Below are positions 9,066 to 17,847 of a stretch of 41,469 bases of DNA, in pieces. Numbering within the stretch: the stretch's first letter is position 1; the number at the start of each line of letters is the position of its first letter. The notes beneath the pieces were generated by a model. That model did no database searches. It saw nothing but the letters and a program-made list of their open reading frames with translations, and was not told the DNA's origin. This DNA comes from Bacteroidota bacterium. Its GTDB lineage: Bacteria; Bacteroidota; Bacteroidia; Chitinophagales; Chitinophagaceae. Location: NCBI GenBank assembly GCA_025352905.1, contig JANXRX010000186.1, positions 1 to 41,469 of the forward strand. The letters run 5' to 3'. The position numbers were made by a program, and so were the translations under genes.

Positions 9066-10307
9066 CTGCCCGGTTCTTCGCCCGCCAACATAAAACATCG
9101 AATAGAAGACGGCAAAAAAGAAGATCACCTTATTGGCATCGAGGATATTTTCCGAAAAACTCACTACGGATACAATTACCATAAAGCTGCAGAATAACAG
9201 GTTGCGTTGTTTTAGCGCCAGCTCAAATCCTTTATATAATACCCAAAGAAAAACACAGAGTCCGATCAGCCCGGTTTTTACAAGAAAGCTGAGGTATTCG
9301 TTATGTGCATTCAATTCATTCACATAAGAATTATAGAATTGCCGGCGGAAATAAATCTCTTTCAATAGCGGGATCTCGCTCCCGCTGCCATGGCCCCATA
9401 CCGGGGAAGCTTTGATCAATTCAAACGCACATTCCCATCTTACCAACCTTGGTTCCAGCACATTGTTATTAATGATGGCCTGGGTAAGATCGCCTTTCAG
9501 ATCGGTAACAAACCGGTTGCGGAAAGCATCGTTATGTGTTACCAATAGTATGCTGGCGATGGAAAGCGACAGGCTGACTCCCAGGAATCTAAAGCGCAAC
9601 TTTTTTTTCAGCGCCAGAAAAGGGATAACCAGGTTAATGATGATCAGCAGGGCGATCAGCACAGACCGGGAGGATAACTGCAGAAGACCCGCGAATAAAA
9701 CAAGCAAACAAAAACTGTAAAACAGCCGGTGAGATCTTTTTCCGTCACGGATCCATAGATAGATAAACAGGGGCACCGACAAAGCAATGTACATAGAAAA
9801 ATAAGTCGCGTGCAGGTCTATCGGCTGCGAAAAATTATGGTTGAAAAAAGCATTACTGAAAAGCGTACTGAGCGGCAAATGATAATAAGCAATAGAAGCA
9901 AGGGCGTTCCCGTAAAGAAAAATAACCGTACCAACGCATGACAGGCCCAGAACGAATAAAAGATTTACCGTGTACTTTTTTATATCCAACATGCTTACAG
10001 AAAAAATAAAAGGAAACAACAGGAGCGCCAGTTGAATTTGCCAGTCGAAAAAAGCATGGCTGGTAAACGATGAGTAGATAGTGCCGATACAGGTAAGCAG
10101 GTAAATAGATGCCGGCACCCAAAATGACCGGAATATCCTGCTATCCAGTTTTGCCGGCCGAAGGTGGATCAGGGTATGTATCAAAAGGGTGATCAGCGCT
10201 ATTTCGCTGTAGATCCTGTCGAAAGGCAGCATAGCCAAAAAGAAGGCGAGCAGGTAATAGGTGATCCTGTTCTCCGTAGTGTCTTTGATAAGTAACAGGT
10301 CTTTCAT
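9027..10307 (-). CDS. O-antigen ligase/polymerase-like membrane protein (Wzy/WaaL family)
   Basis: A 426-residue polytopic membrane protein with about ten hydrophobic segments and a large periplasmic loop around residues 270-340 carrying ECAFELIKASPVWGHGSGSE and LNAHNEYLSFLVKTGLIG. The pattern (H-N-x-Y-L followed by G-x-x-G) is characteristic of the Wzy_C/O-antigen ligase family. It should polymerise or ligate polysaccharide repeat units on the periplasmic face. It is the last gene of the minus-strand glycan operon and starts in a 4-bp ATGA overlap with the preceding gene. A second family member sits at 13447-15063. Which of the two is polymerase and which ligase cannot be told. Confidence 0.87.
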   Translation of the reverse strand: MKDLLLIKDTTENRITYYLLAFFLAMLPFDRIYSEIALITLLIHTLIHLRPAKLDSRIFRSFWVPASIYLLTCIGTIYSSFTSHAFFDWQIQLALLLFPFIFSVSMLDIKKYTVNLLFVLGLSCVGTVIFLYGNALASIAYYHLPLSTLFSNAFFNHNFSQPIDLHATYFSMYIALSVPLFIYLWIRDGKRSHRLFYSFCLLVLFAGLLQLSSRSVLIALLIIINLVIPFLALKKKLRFRFLGVSLSLSIASILLVTHNDAFRNRFVTDLKGDLTQAIINNNVLEPRLVRWECAFELIKASPVWGHGSGSEIPLLKEIYFRRQFYNSYVNELNAHNEYLSFLVKTGLIGLCVFLWVLYKGFELALKQRNLLFCSFMVIVSVVSFSENILDANKVIFFFAVFYSMFYVGGRRTGQLFKDEIVAKNSD

Positions 10308-11401
10308 GTATTCTTTTGTTTGTAGCAGTCAACAATAAATGATTCATAACTATTAATGATAGCTGGCCAGTTAAACAACTCCCTGGTGCGGGTAAGATTC
10401 TGCTGCCGCATTTTAGCACGGTTCTGTGGCAGCAGCACAGATTCCATCAATGTTTTTACACCCCCGGCAGAAGAAAAATAATATCCGCCATCCTGCAGGA
10501 TATCCCTGTTGAACACGTTATCATTCGCGCATACAATGGCACCGCTGGCCATGGCTTCCAGCAACGATGGATTGGTACCGCCTACGCTGTGGCCGTGAAA
10601 ATAAAGTACACAATTGCGTTTAAGCTTACCCGTAAGTGATTGATCATAGATACTTCCTTTGAACTGGATACGCGGGTCATCCCGGTATTTATTTACCAGG
10701 TAGCGGCCAAAGCGGTTCTGCGTATTTCCAATAACAAGGAAACGATTGGGAGAATTGCTGAGACGCATCCCGTCGAGGATCATCTCTATATTATTCTCTT
10801 TTTCCATGCGGGCGATCAACAAATAATAAGGCTCTTTGCTAACAACGTCCGGGTCGCCGTTCTCTGCATAGGTTATATCGGCGCCATAAGTAATATACGC
10901 GCTGTCAACTGCATACTTTTCACGCAGGTATTCCCTGATCGCCAAAGCATCCGAAATATAAAACTGGCTGAAACGGATAGCTAATTTTTCGGCATACTTT
11001 AAAAAATGCCGTGTTATGCCATTATATTTTTGACGTTCCCATTCGTGACCGTCCATATGATTGATGCAAACAGTTTTACCGGGATACAGCCAGCCCCAAA
11101 CAGAACTGCTGGTATAACCGAGTATCAGCAATATGTCAAATTTTCTCCGCCGTGCATCTATCGTACAGTTAAGATCATACCCGAACTGGCCCACAGTTCC
11201 GGCAATGTATTCCGGATCATAACAGTGAATGATGTTGACGCCGTTCCATTGATCCGCTGTATAAGGGTGATTGTGTGAATTATAAACAGAAACCTCAAAT
11301 CCTTTCTTTACCAATCCAGCCGACAGGTGTTGCGCCAGTTGCTCAAACCCGCCGTAATGGTTGGGAATACCCCTTGTTCCTATGATCCCGATCCTTAACA
11401 T
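10304..11401 (-). CDS. DUF1972-type family 4 glycosyltransferase (rhamnosyltransferase-like)
   Basis: A 365-residue protein beginning MLRIGIIGTRGIPNHYGGFE, the highly recognisable N-terminus of DUF1972 glycosyltransferases. Some of these are rhamnosyltransferases. The C-terminal half has the GT-B nucleotide-sugar-binding pattern (YYLLIARMEKENNIEMILDG, then GHSVGGTNPSLLEAMASGA with the conserved acidic residue). It should add a sugar to the growing lipid-linked unit at the cytoplasmic face. It overlaps the upstream gene's end by 7 bp and the downstream start by 4 bp, indicating translational coupling. Confidence 0.9.
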   Translation of the reverse strand: MLRIGIIGTRGIPNHYGGFEQLAQHLSAGLVKKGFEVSVYNSHNHPYTADQWNGVNIIHCYDPEYIAGTVGQFGYDLNCTIDARRRKFDILLILGYTSSSVWGWLYPGKTVCINHMDGHEWERQKYNGITRHFLKYAEKLAIRFSQFYISDALAIREYLREKYAVDSAYITYGADITYAENGDPDVVSKEPYYLLIARMEKENNIEMILDGMRLSNSPNRFLVIGNTQNRFGRYLVNKYRDDPRIQFKGSIYDQSLTGKLKRNCVLYFHGHSVGGTNPSLLEAMASGAIVCANDNVFNRDILQDGGYYFSSAGGVKTLMESVLLPQNRAKMRQQNLTRTRELFNWPAIINSYESFIVDCYKQKNT

Positions 11402-12483
11402 ATGCCGGCGTTGATTTTTTGGTAAGCGGAAAGTGTTTGTAATGCTGCCTGCTGCCAGGTATATTGCCGAACTATTTTTTCTCTCAAAAGACCATCAAAA
11501 GGTTTTTCAGCAGCCAGCTTCACTGCGTTGAAAATACTTTCGGGTGAAGATGGGTCACAATAAAACGCCTGTTCTCCAAAATAAGACCTGGCGTCTCCTT
11601 TATCAGTGATCACCAGGTTGCAACCCATACTGCCGGCTTCGAGAGAACTTAAACCGGTTGTTTCAAACCAGCTGGGCAATACGTGTACGGTAGCCCGCTG
11701 GTAATAGTTCCGTAACTCCTCCTGCGAAATATGTTCTATAAAGCGGATATTACCCGCTGCTATATGTTTACATTCGCTGTAATAGTCCAGATGATTAGGC
11801 GCGGGCGCGCCGATGATCAATAAGGTATAAGGCGTATTGTTCATTGCTTTTACCAGGTTCAGCTGGTTCTTGATTCCTTCTATCCTGGCTGCGCAGATAA
11901 CGAGACAAGGATCTTTATCAGCAGCGGGATCAAAAGAAAAAACGCCGCCGTCGATCCCATTCACCACCACTGTATGCGCACAGGAAACCGGATATTGTTT
12001 AGATAAGCGCCCGTATTCAGAAACAGAATTGGGTAATAACATGCTTGCATTAGCCAGCACTTTTTCAATAGAGCGCCGTTGTCCTTTCCACAGGTAAGAG
12101 GGGCTCATTAACCGGTCCTTTCCCAACAGCCATTTGCCAACAGCTTTAATATATTCAATTCGTTCCGCAGAAAAAAGCCGGAATAATCTGCCTGAAAAAC
12201 CAGCGCGGTGATATTTGTCAAATTCGCTGTAATCAACCAATACCGGTGAGAGAACAAACGGTTTCCGGGAGCGCTTCACATGAAACAGGATATCTGCAGG
12301 ACGTATAATATTAAAAAAATGCAGGAGGTCGTAACGCGTATAGTCAATGGCTTCATTGGTAAGCTTTATATCAACAGTAACGCCCAGCCGGGAAAGAGAT
12401 TTAGCCGTCTCCATCACCTGAACGGTATCACCGCCCCTGATGGTGTACAAAGTTGATCTTGCTATCATCGCAACGGCTATCAT
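11395..12483 (-). CDS. Glycosyltransferase family 4 (GT-B fold)
   Basis: I place the start at the ATG ending at 12483, one base after the TAG of the upstream gene. The open frame extends further up, to 12561, but that would overlap the neighbour by 77 bp. The protein is about 362 residues, opening MIAVAMIARSTLYTIRGGDTV, where the GGDT loop is typical of the acceptor-side Rossmann domain. The C-terminal domain has VICAARIEGIKNQLNLVKAM and VLPSWFETTGLSSLEAGSMG, the E-x7-E motif of retaining GT4 enzymes. The sugar donor is unknown. It lies in the middle of the minus-strand glycan operon. Confidence 0.9.
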   Translation of the reverse strand: MIAVAMIARSTLYTIRGGDTVQVMETAKSLSRLGVTVDIKLTNEAIDYTRYDLLHFFNIIRPADILFHVKRSRKPFVLSPVLVDYSEFDKYHRAGFSGRLFRLFSAERIEYIKAVGKWLLGKDRLMSPSYLWKGQRRSIEKVLANASMLLPNSVSEYGRLSKQYPVSCAHTVVVNGIDGGVFSFDPAADKDPCLVICAARIEGIKNQLNLVKAMNNTPYTLLIIGAPAPNHLDYYSECKHIAAGNIRFIEHISQEELRNYYQRATVHVLPSWFETTGLSSLEAGSMGCNLVITDKGDARSYFGEQAFYCDPSSPESIFNAVKLAAEKPFDGLLREKIVRQYTWQQAALQTLSAYQKINAGIC

Positions 12484-12484
12484 A

Positions 12485-13450
12485 CTATAATTTATTAGGG
12501 CTTCTCCGGTGTAGCCAGTTGATAAAGGGTTTAGGAAAAAAGCTAACCGCATACAACGCATAGTTATCCCAGCGCGAAGGGCTTTGATGGATAGCTTTTA
12601 CAAAATGCCTGCGGGCATAAGCGGGCCGGTAATTATCTGTCAGCAGTTTTTTTCCACATAACGCATGATAGGCGCCGGTTTTAATAGACAGCGTATTCTG
12701 CATGTTGATAATGGACAGGATCTCTTCCCCTTCCAGTTGTGTAATACTGCCGCTGGTGATGATCTTTCTTTTTAATTTCCGGAAACGCTCACCGCGCCAT
12801 TTTTCATCAATCGTTACAGAAGAAGGGTTAAAGCGGACCTTTATAAGGGGTTCGGGAATATTATGCAGTTTCCCCACCGCAGCAATATTTACCCATAACA
12901 GGTAATCCTCGAAATTATGAGCATGCAGCGAATAGCCACCGGCCAGGGTAACAGCCGCTTTCCGGTACATGACGGCCGAATGGATGACCGGGCAAAATGT
13001 ATAAAGGTTATTGCGGATCTCGGTATCGTGATACCCGGCACATGCGAAATTAAAAAGGTGTTCTCCGTTCTCCGTAATATATACCGCATCACTACCCGTA
13101 AGTACATGATCGGGATGTTGTTCGAGAAAAAGAAATTGTTTTTCAAGCCTTCCTGGCAAACAGATATCATCGGCATCAAACCGGGCAATATACCTTCCCC
13201 TCGCTTCGGCCAGGCCGGTATTCAGGGCTTTTGAAACACCGCCATGTTCTGTATTCAGTAGCACGATCCGGCTATCATTAAATGACCGCACAACTTCCCC
13301 GGTGTTATCCGTTGATCCATCGTTGATCACCAGCAATTCAAAATCTCTGTATGATTGGTCAAGCACCGACCGTATGGCTTCGCCGATATAATTACCGGCA
13401 TTATAAGCAGGCATCAGAACAGTGATATCAATCGTGTCGGTTATTTTCAT
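12485..13450 (-). CDS. Glycosyltransferase family 2
   Basis: A 321-residue GT-A enzyme. ITVLMPAYNAGNYIGEAI and LLVINDGSTDNTGEVV form the nucleotide-binding half, and RYIARFDADDICLPGRL carries the DxD metal site. The family transfers an activated sugar with inversion, usually onto a lipid-linked glycan at the cytoplasmic membrane. Its start overlaps the end of the upstream membrane protein gene by 4 bp (ATGA), and its stop is one base from the next start. Confidence 0.93.
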   Translation of the reverse strand: MKITDTIDITVLMPAYNAGNYIGEAIRSVLDQSYRDFELLVINDGSTDNTGEVVRSFNDSRIVLLNTEHGGVSKALNTGLAEARGRYIARFDADDICLPGRLEKQFLFLEQHPDHVLTGSDAVYITENGEHLFNFACAGYHDTEIRNNLYTFCPVIHSAVMYRKAAVTLAGGYSLHAHNFEDYLLWVNIAAVGKLHNIPEPLIKVRFNPSSVTIDEKWRGERFRKLKRKIITSGSITQLEGEEILSIINMQNTLSIKTGAYHALCGKKLLTDNYRPAYARRHFVKAIHQSPSRWDNYALYAVSFFPKPFINWLHRRSPNKL

Positions 13451-15063
13451 AAGATCAGTTGATAGGTTTTTTCTTTTTTATCAAGGAACAGCAGCAGTTC
13501 AAACAGTATGATCACTGATAGTTGTTCGAACCAGTAATCAACTGTCAATACACAGCAAACGAGCAGTATCAGCGGAATAGCCCTACCGGCGGCTTTGGCA
13601 AAGAACCAGAGGTAAAAAAACAGGAAGGCAAGCAAACCAATCACCCCATATTCAGAGAGCAGCTGTACATATACGTTGTTGGGCGAATTGGTAATGGAAT
13701 GAAAACCGGAATCCTTATCAAAATAATCGAGGAAGATGGCGAGGTGGCCGTTTCTGAAAGCATCATTGATATAGGCATACGAGGCAGGATAGCCGCCGGA
13801 GACCTGTAGCCCGGTTGTGCGAAAAGCGAGCTTGGAAGAAAAATTACCAATGCCCGCGCCGGTAAAGATCTTTCCAGGATTTTGGTGCAGGTAATGGATC
13901 GTTTCTTCCATGGCCAGAACTTTACCTGGCACTTTTGCCGAATTGATAACCTGTATCGAAGTGTCCCTGCCCATATTCATGGCAAACCGCAATACCTGTA
14001 ACCTTGTTTCTGAGCTATCTGTTTTATGCTGGTAAGGCGCAGTATGTATATTGGCCACGGGTAATAAGGGCCTGCCGCTGACCAGCTGCTCCTGCTGTTT
14101 ATGTTTCCCGGTTCTGGCCTCGAGGTAAAGGCTATCGATGTACAGCTTTGCGATCTTATATTTTTTTTCTTCCGGCAGCAGCGCGCTATCGGGTCTTTGT
14201 TCTATGGGAATGGATACAGCGGTTGCATTTTTACGGATTTCCCGGTGAAATATCTTCTGGAAGGTCCTGACTGCATAATCGTTATTCTGGGGAGATACTT
14301 TTGCGAGGAAGAGAACCAACATAGACATAGAGATGATGATCATACTCTTTTGTACACGCGTGCTCTGGAAAATAAAACAGTACACGAACACACCCAAAAC
14401 TGCGATGTTCACAAAATTGCTGCAGGTTAATAACAGCGCGGTCATGCAACACAAACCCGTAAGGAATTGTTTGCGTGTAAGAAAATAAAAAATCCCGAAA
14501 GCATTGATAACCGCATTGGTGGTAGATGTATCGAAGCTGATGCCCTTGATGTAATCGCCCGTGCCGATAAAATATTTCTGATACATCCCCTGGTAGATAT
14601 AGGGGTTCCACTCACCGATCTCTATCTCTATGCGTAACAGGTTAATAGCAGAAGCGATAATGTTTAAAACAAAAAATACGAACAGCGCCCGGTGAATATT
14701 TGACGGAGGAGAACTTTCTACGGCCAGCTTTACCTGGTGAACAGCGAGGATGCATAATACCCAGAAAACAATACCCGTGAAAAAAGCGGGACTGTAGTTT
14801 GTTTTGGCAAACCCTGCATAGATCAAATAATTAAATAACCCGATAGCCGGGATGATGAGATAAAATAAAGGAAGCCTGGAGGCTTTGAACCGGAATCCGA
14901 ACCGGAAGCCTGGCCGGGTAATATAGATAAAAACAATGGCCACCAGTTTAATGAGGATCTTTACATTCAGGAACAGCAACAGGAAAACCAGCAGCTTCCA
15001 GTCTGTTTTTTTCAGGAACTGCTGAACGGGGGCAAAATATTTTCTATTCACTGTTGTTGCCAC
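13447..15063 (-). CDS. O-antigen polymerase/ligase-like membrane protein with large periplasmic insert
   Basis: A 538-residue polytopic protein starting at a GTG (15063). Multiple hydrophobic helices occupy residues 20-260 and 470-530. Between them lies a long soluble stretch (about 270-460) that should face the periplasm. SPNNVYVQLLSEYGVIGLLAFLFFYLWFF near the C-terminus is the conserved Wzy_C-type segment, and the soluble part is longer than in most relatives. It should work in polymerisation or export-side ligation of glycan units. The gene follows the flippase by 9 bp. Confidence 0.83.
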   Translation of the reverse strand: MATTVNRKYFAPVQQFLKKTDWKLLVFLLLFLNVKILIKLVAIVFIYITRPGFRFGFRFKASRLPLFYLIIPAIGLFNYLIYAGFAKTNYSPAFFTGIVFWVLCILAVHQVKLAVESSPPSNIHRALFVFFVLNIIASAINLLRIEIEIGEWNPYIYQGMYQKYFIGTGDYIKGISFDTSTTNAVINAFGIFYFLTRKQFLTGLCCMTALLLTCSNFVNIAVLGVFVYCFIFQSTRVQKSMIIISMSMLVLFLAKVSPQNNDYAVRTFQKIFHREIRKNATAVSIPIEQRPDSALLPEEKKYKIAKLYIDSLYLEARTGKHKQQEQLVSGRPLLPVANIHTAPYQHKTDSSETRLQVLRFAMNMGRDTSIQVINSAKVPGKVLAMEETIHYLHQNPGKIFTGAGIGNFSSKLAFRTTGLQVSGGYPASYAYINDAFRNGHLAIFLDYFDKDSGFHSITNSPNNVYVQLLSEYGVIGLLAFLFFYLWFFAKAAGRAIPLILLVCCVLTVDYWFEQLSVIILFELLLFLDKKEKTYQLIL

Positions 15064-15072
15064 GAGAACGGT

Positions 15073-16551
15073 TTATATTTTAGAAAGACCGGTTAGTAAA
15101 AAGCCATTGCGAAAATTTATTTTCTTTGTCACGAGGAGGATGAACAGGTATATCCCCGTACTGCAAAACAATTTTGCAAACAGGCCATCACAAAAAAGCA
15201 CGGCACAATAATACCCGGCACCTGCAACGAACAGGTTAATCGCCAGCTGGCTGAAAATGCTGCTGTAATGTGAAAGGCTTGTTTTTTTCAGGTAGAAAAA
15301 TGTTTGAACAGCGATCGCCAATACAAACCCTGTTGCGGCGCCCTTGCTTTGATAAAAGGGAATAAGCAACAGATCGGCGGCGATGTTTACGCAAAACGTG
15401 ATCATGAAAACGCGCAGGATCTCTTTCAGCTTTCCCTGCGCAAAGGCCAGCGACCATAAAACATTATTGATATAAAGAAAGGGAATGCATAGCGAGAGGA
15501 TGAATAATAATACCGCGTTGTTGCTTCCGTATTTTCCGTGTGTGATCAGGTCTATCACTGGTGTCCAGCAGATGTTGATGACCAGTATGGTTAATACGGC
15601 GATGACCATCTCGATTTGTGCAAAATCAATAATGGATCGGTTATTATTTGCCGGAAGACTGTTTTGAGCGCCACCAAAGATCCGCGAGATCCGCGGAAGT
15701 AAAAGCGGGCCGAGGATCAGCAGAGGGAGGGTTGCCAGTTCAAAAAAACGGTATGTAAAACTATAGTCTGCCACTACTACTGCTGAACTGAGCAAGCCAA
15801 GCAGCACCCAGTCGAACCTTGCGATAGCGGTATTAAAAAAGATCACTCCCAGTTGCGGCAGTGATTCTTTGATCAGCGTAGTATAGCTGCCTTTGTTCCA
15901 CTGCAACCGAACCGGCAGTTGTAAGGAACGGGTGTATAATAAAAGGCAGGTAATCAGTTCCAGCAAAGAAGATAGAATGTACAGGCAGATAATGCTGTTG
16001 ACAGAAACGGTTTTTACAAGGATCAACACAATCAATCCCGCTACCCGTATACTATTTGCCACAACAGACATAGCCAATAAAACGCGGAATCGCTCCAAGC
16101 CATTGGCCACCTGTTTAAAGGGCAGGGAAAGGAACAGCAGGAACTGGCTCACAGCTAATAATAAAAATATCCGCAAGCCATTTCCCGGAACCGGGAGATA
16201 ATACCCGGTCAGTAACAGCAGGATGGCCAAACAGCCGCCCATGAGCAGCAAGTGAACCAGGTAAGGCTTTAACAGGGTAACCGGATCGGCGCCCATAGCG
16301 ATCTTCCTGACTGTTAGCTGGTCGAGACCGCAACCCAGGATCGCATAAATGATCATTAATACCGCGAGCGACCAGTTAATATGGCCGATATCGGGTTTGC
16401 TGAGGTAATTGGACAACAGGTAAAAAATAACTGCACCCGACAACTGCGTAACCAGCATCTGCACTGCGCTGGCAGAAATATCATAAAACAGTTTCTTTTT
16501 GGGTGTCACAATACGGGGTTTTGCGACGGGCGTACGGCCCGGGTAATACAT
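15073..16551 (-). CDS. Wzx-type polysaccharide flippase (MOP superfamily)
   Basis: A 492-residue membrane protein with about 12-14 hydrophobic helices. The N-terminal part (VTQLSGAVIFYLLSNYLSKPDIGHINW, then GCGLDQLTVRKIAMG) is typical of Wzx/RfbX flippases, which move undecaprenyl-linked repeat units to the periplasmic side. It is the first gene of the tightly packed minus-strand operon 16551-9027, which also holds polymerase-like proteins and three glycosyltransferases. With the priming transferase at 7500 this makes a nearly complete Wzx/Wzy pathway. No Wza/Wzc export or chain-length genes are in the window. Confidence 0.88.
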   Translation of the reverse strand: MYYPGRTPVAKPRIVTPKKKLFYDISASAVQMLVTQLSGAVIFYLLSNYLSKPDIGHINWSLAVLMIIYAILGCGLDQLTVRKIAMGADPVTLLKPYLVHLLLMGGCLAILLLLTGYYLPVPGNGLRIFLLLAVSQFLLFLSLPFKQVANGLERFRVLLAMSVVANSIRVAGLIVLILVKTVSVNSIICLYILSSLLELITCLLLYTRSLQLPVRLQWNKGSYTTLIKESLPQLGVIFFNTAIARFDWVLLGLLSSAVVVADYSFTYRFFELATLPLLILGPLLLPRISRIFGGAQNSLPANNNRSIIDFAQIEMVIAVLTILVINICWTPVIDLITHGKYGSNNAVLLFILSLCIPFLYINNVLWSLAFAQGKLKEILRVFMITFCVNIAADLLLIPFYQSKGAATGFVLAIAVQTFFYLKKTSLSHYSSIFSQLAINLFVAGAGYYCAVLFCDGLFAKLFCSTGIYLFILLVTKKINFRNGFLLTGLSKI

Positions 16552-16594
16552 TTATAATCAACCCGTAATACGTAGAAAACAGCGGGTTGGGTTG

Positions 16595-16661
16595 CCTTGC
16601 GGGCCCTTCTTTCGCAGATTTCACCGGCCTTTGCACCTTTGCGGGCCATTTTCACGCAAAG
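16595..16661. repeat. Imperfect direct repeat with small hairpin upstream of tRNA-Thr
   Basis: CCTTGCGGGCC (16595-16605) recurs as CCTTTGCGGGCC (16636-16647). The second copy is followed by an inverted match, CTTTGCG (16637-16643) with CGCAAAG (16655-16661). It lies between the flippase start and the tRNA. Function unknown. Confidence 0.5.
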
Positions 16662-16693
16662 ACCCAAAAACTATCTTTATTTTTATCCTCCAC

Positions 16694-16766
16694 GCCAACT
16701 TAGCTCAGCTGGTAGAGCATTTCATTCGTAATGAAAGGGTCGTCGGTTCGAGTCCGATAGTTGGCT
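16694..16766 (+). tRNA. tRNA-Thr (anticodon CGT)
   Basis: A complete 73-nt cloverleaf. The acceptor stem is GCCAACT/AGTTGGC (7 bp), the D stem GCTC/GAGC, the anticodon stem TTTCA/TGAAA with loop TTCGTAA, and the T stem GTCGG/CCGAT with loop TTCGAGT. The anticodon CGT (16727-16729) reads the ACG threonine codon. The discriminator is T, and the CCA end is not encoded. A TATCTTTA box at 16672-16679 resembles the Bacteroidota -7 element but has no clear -33 partner. Confidence 0.96.
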
Positions 16767-16774
16767 CTTCCCGC

Positions 16775-16808
16775 AAAAGGCCGCTCAAAGCTGAGCGGCC
16801 TTTATTTT
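16775..16808 (+). terminator. Intrinsic terminator downstream of tRNA-Thr
   Basis: A perfect 10-bp stem, AAGGCCGCTC (16777-16786) with GAGCGGCCTT (16793-16802), with a 6-nt loop. The stem is preceded by A residues and followed by TTATTTT. This is a textbook terminator placed 10 nt after the tRNA. Confidence 0.9.
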
Positions 16809-16811
16809 CAG

Positions 16812-16977
16812 TTCTCCGCATAGTCTCTCGTTAGAGGACTATGCGGGTTGAAAAAAACATTTCGTTGAAGATGGAAATAAGAAGCGTTGTGTTAAATTAA
16901 TTCGATGAGGATGGTCCTCACAATTTAGTTTACTCCTCCGAACCGCATAGTCCTCTGGCGAGAGACTATGCGGAGAA
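16812..16977. mobile_element. 166-bp non-coding palindrome-ended element (MITE/REPIN-like), copy A
   Basis: The two ends are inverted copies of one another (16812-16846 and 16943-16977), and each end is itself a palindrome with arms CCGCATAGTC/GACTATGCGG around a TCTCG...GAG core. The 31-nt cores match at 29 of 31 positions when one is reverse-complemented. The interior has no plausible gene but contains a small hairpin, TGAGGA-TGG-TCCTCA, at about 16905-16919. A second copy of the same length occurs at 20347-20512. No transposase is nearby, so movement would need an enzyme encoded elsewhere. Confidence 0.8.
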
Positions 16978-17075
16978 AAAAGCGTTGTGTTAAATTAATT
17001 CGGTGGGGGATGGTCCCATAATTTAGTTTACTCCTCCGAACCGCATAGTCCTCTGCCGAGAGACGATGCGGAGAA
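16978..17075. repeat. Tandem duplication of the right half of element A
   Basis: The segment starting AGCGTTGTGTTAAATTAATT at 16981 repeats the one at 16883 with a period of 98 bp. It includes the central hairpin (here GGGA-TGG-TCCC) and a third palindromic end at 17041-17071, which has one arm mismatch (ACGATGCGG). It abuts the 3' end of the gene at 17081-17527. Confidence 0.75.
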
Positions 17076-17080
17076 AAAAA

Positions 17081-17527
17081 CTACTGGCCGCTTAATTTTA
17101 TGATATAATAATTGTCCAAAGTAACATTCACCGATTCGGCTCTTTCAAAAACCCTGGCCTTATCTTTATCTGCTTGCGAAAAAGCATGATATTCAGCAGC
17201 AACCTTGTCCACGACCTGATCATGCGTTAGTGACCTGGTTTCTGCTGGCAGTTGAAATGAACTCCCGATATTCGAAATATATTCGAAAGGTTGATTGCCG
17301 GTTTCCAAACGTTTGGTAAAAGCCAAATAGATCGCATAATTCCTGTCAGGGGTACGGAACAACCTAAATACACAAGTTATTTTTGCTGTAATTGAATCGC
17401 ATAACTTGCTTTGACTTGCAAACCATTGAGCCAGCGTTTCAATCGATTTGTTAGTTGACAAAGGTGGTGGTATAATAAAACCAGAAGACTTCACTTCTAA
17501 AGTTGCTGAAATATATTCTACTTTCAT
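17081..17527 (-). CDS. Hypothetical protein
   Basis: A 148-residue protein that I do not recognise. It has no signal peptide and no membrane segment. The opening MKVEYISATLEVKSSGFIIPPP and the repeated acidic/aromatic spacing suggest a small soluble beta-rich domain followed by a helical stretch (DQVVDKVAAEYHAFSQADKDKARVF). The gene sits alone between repeat elements in AT-rich DNA, with the palindromic element ending just beyond its stop codon. The open frame is long for AT-rich DNA and starts cleanly, so it is probably real. It may be a recently acquired accessory gene. Confidence 0.6.
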   Translation of the reverse strand: MKVEYISATLEVKSSGFIIPPPLSTNKSIETLAQWFASQSKLCDSITAKITCVFRLFRTPDRNYAIYLAFTKRLETGNQPFEYISNIGSSFQLPAETRSLTHDQVVDKVAAEYHAFSQADKDKARVFERAESVNVTLDNYYIIKLSGQ

Positions 17528-17652
17528 TCTATTCGTTTTTTTATCATCAGTAACAAGATATAATTATATATGAAAATGTAAATAAGAAATAAGTTGTTAG
17601 CCGAAGCGTTTTCATAACAGACTTTACGTTAGTAAATATTGGTAATATTCAC

Positions 17653-17840
17653 TTCTCCTCATAGTCTCTCGTCAGAGGAATAATGCGGATTAAAAAACGG
17701 GTTTTAAATTTAAATATTTTCATTTTTGAGTTAGATGTATGATGTTCGTTATTTACAGGATTGATATTGTTGATAACTGAGATGTAAAGAGCTACTTTTA
17801 ATTCTCTGTATCGTCCTCTATTGAGAGACTACGCGAGGAA
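17653..17840. repeat. Decayed palindrome-ended element (left and right ends only)
   Basis: A left-type end at 17653-17688 (CATAGTCTCTCG core, arms no longer matching) and a right-type end at about 17804-17840 (CGTCCTCTATTGAGAGACTA core) keep the inverted arrangement of copies A and B. The roughly 115 bp between them does not resemble the interior of A or B. This is probably an old insertion that has drifted. It fills most of the gap between the genes at 17081 and 17848. Confidence 0.55.
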
Positions 17841-17847
17841 AGAATCC

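Noticed and set aside
11395..12561. Longer start for the family 4 glycosyltransferase at 12561
   Set aside because: It would overlap the neighbouring glycosyltransferase by 77 bp, and the added residues do not fit the family; the ATG at 12483 sits one base after the upstream stop.
16816..16846. Element end palindromes as intrinsic terminators
   Set aside because: No T tract follows the stem on either strand; the flanks are A-rich in the reading direction.
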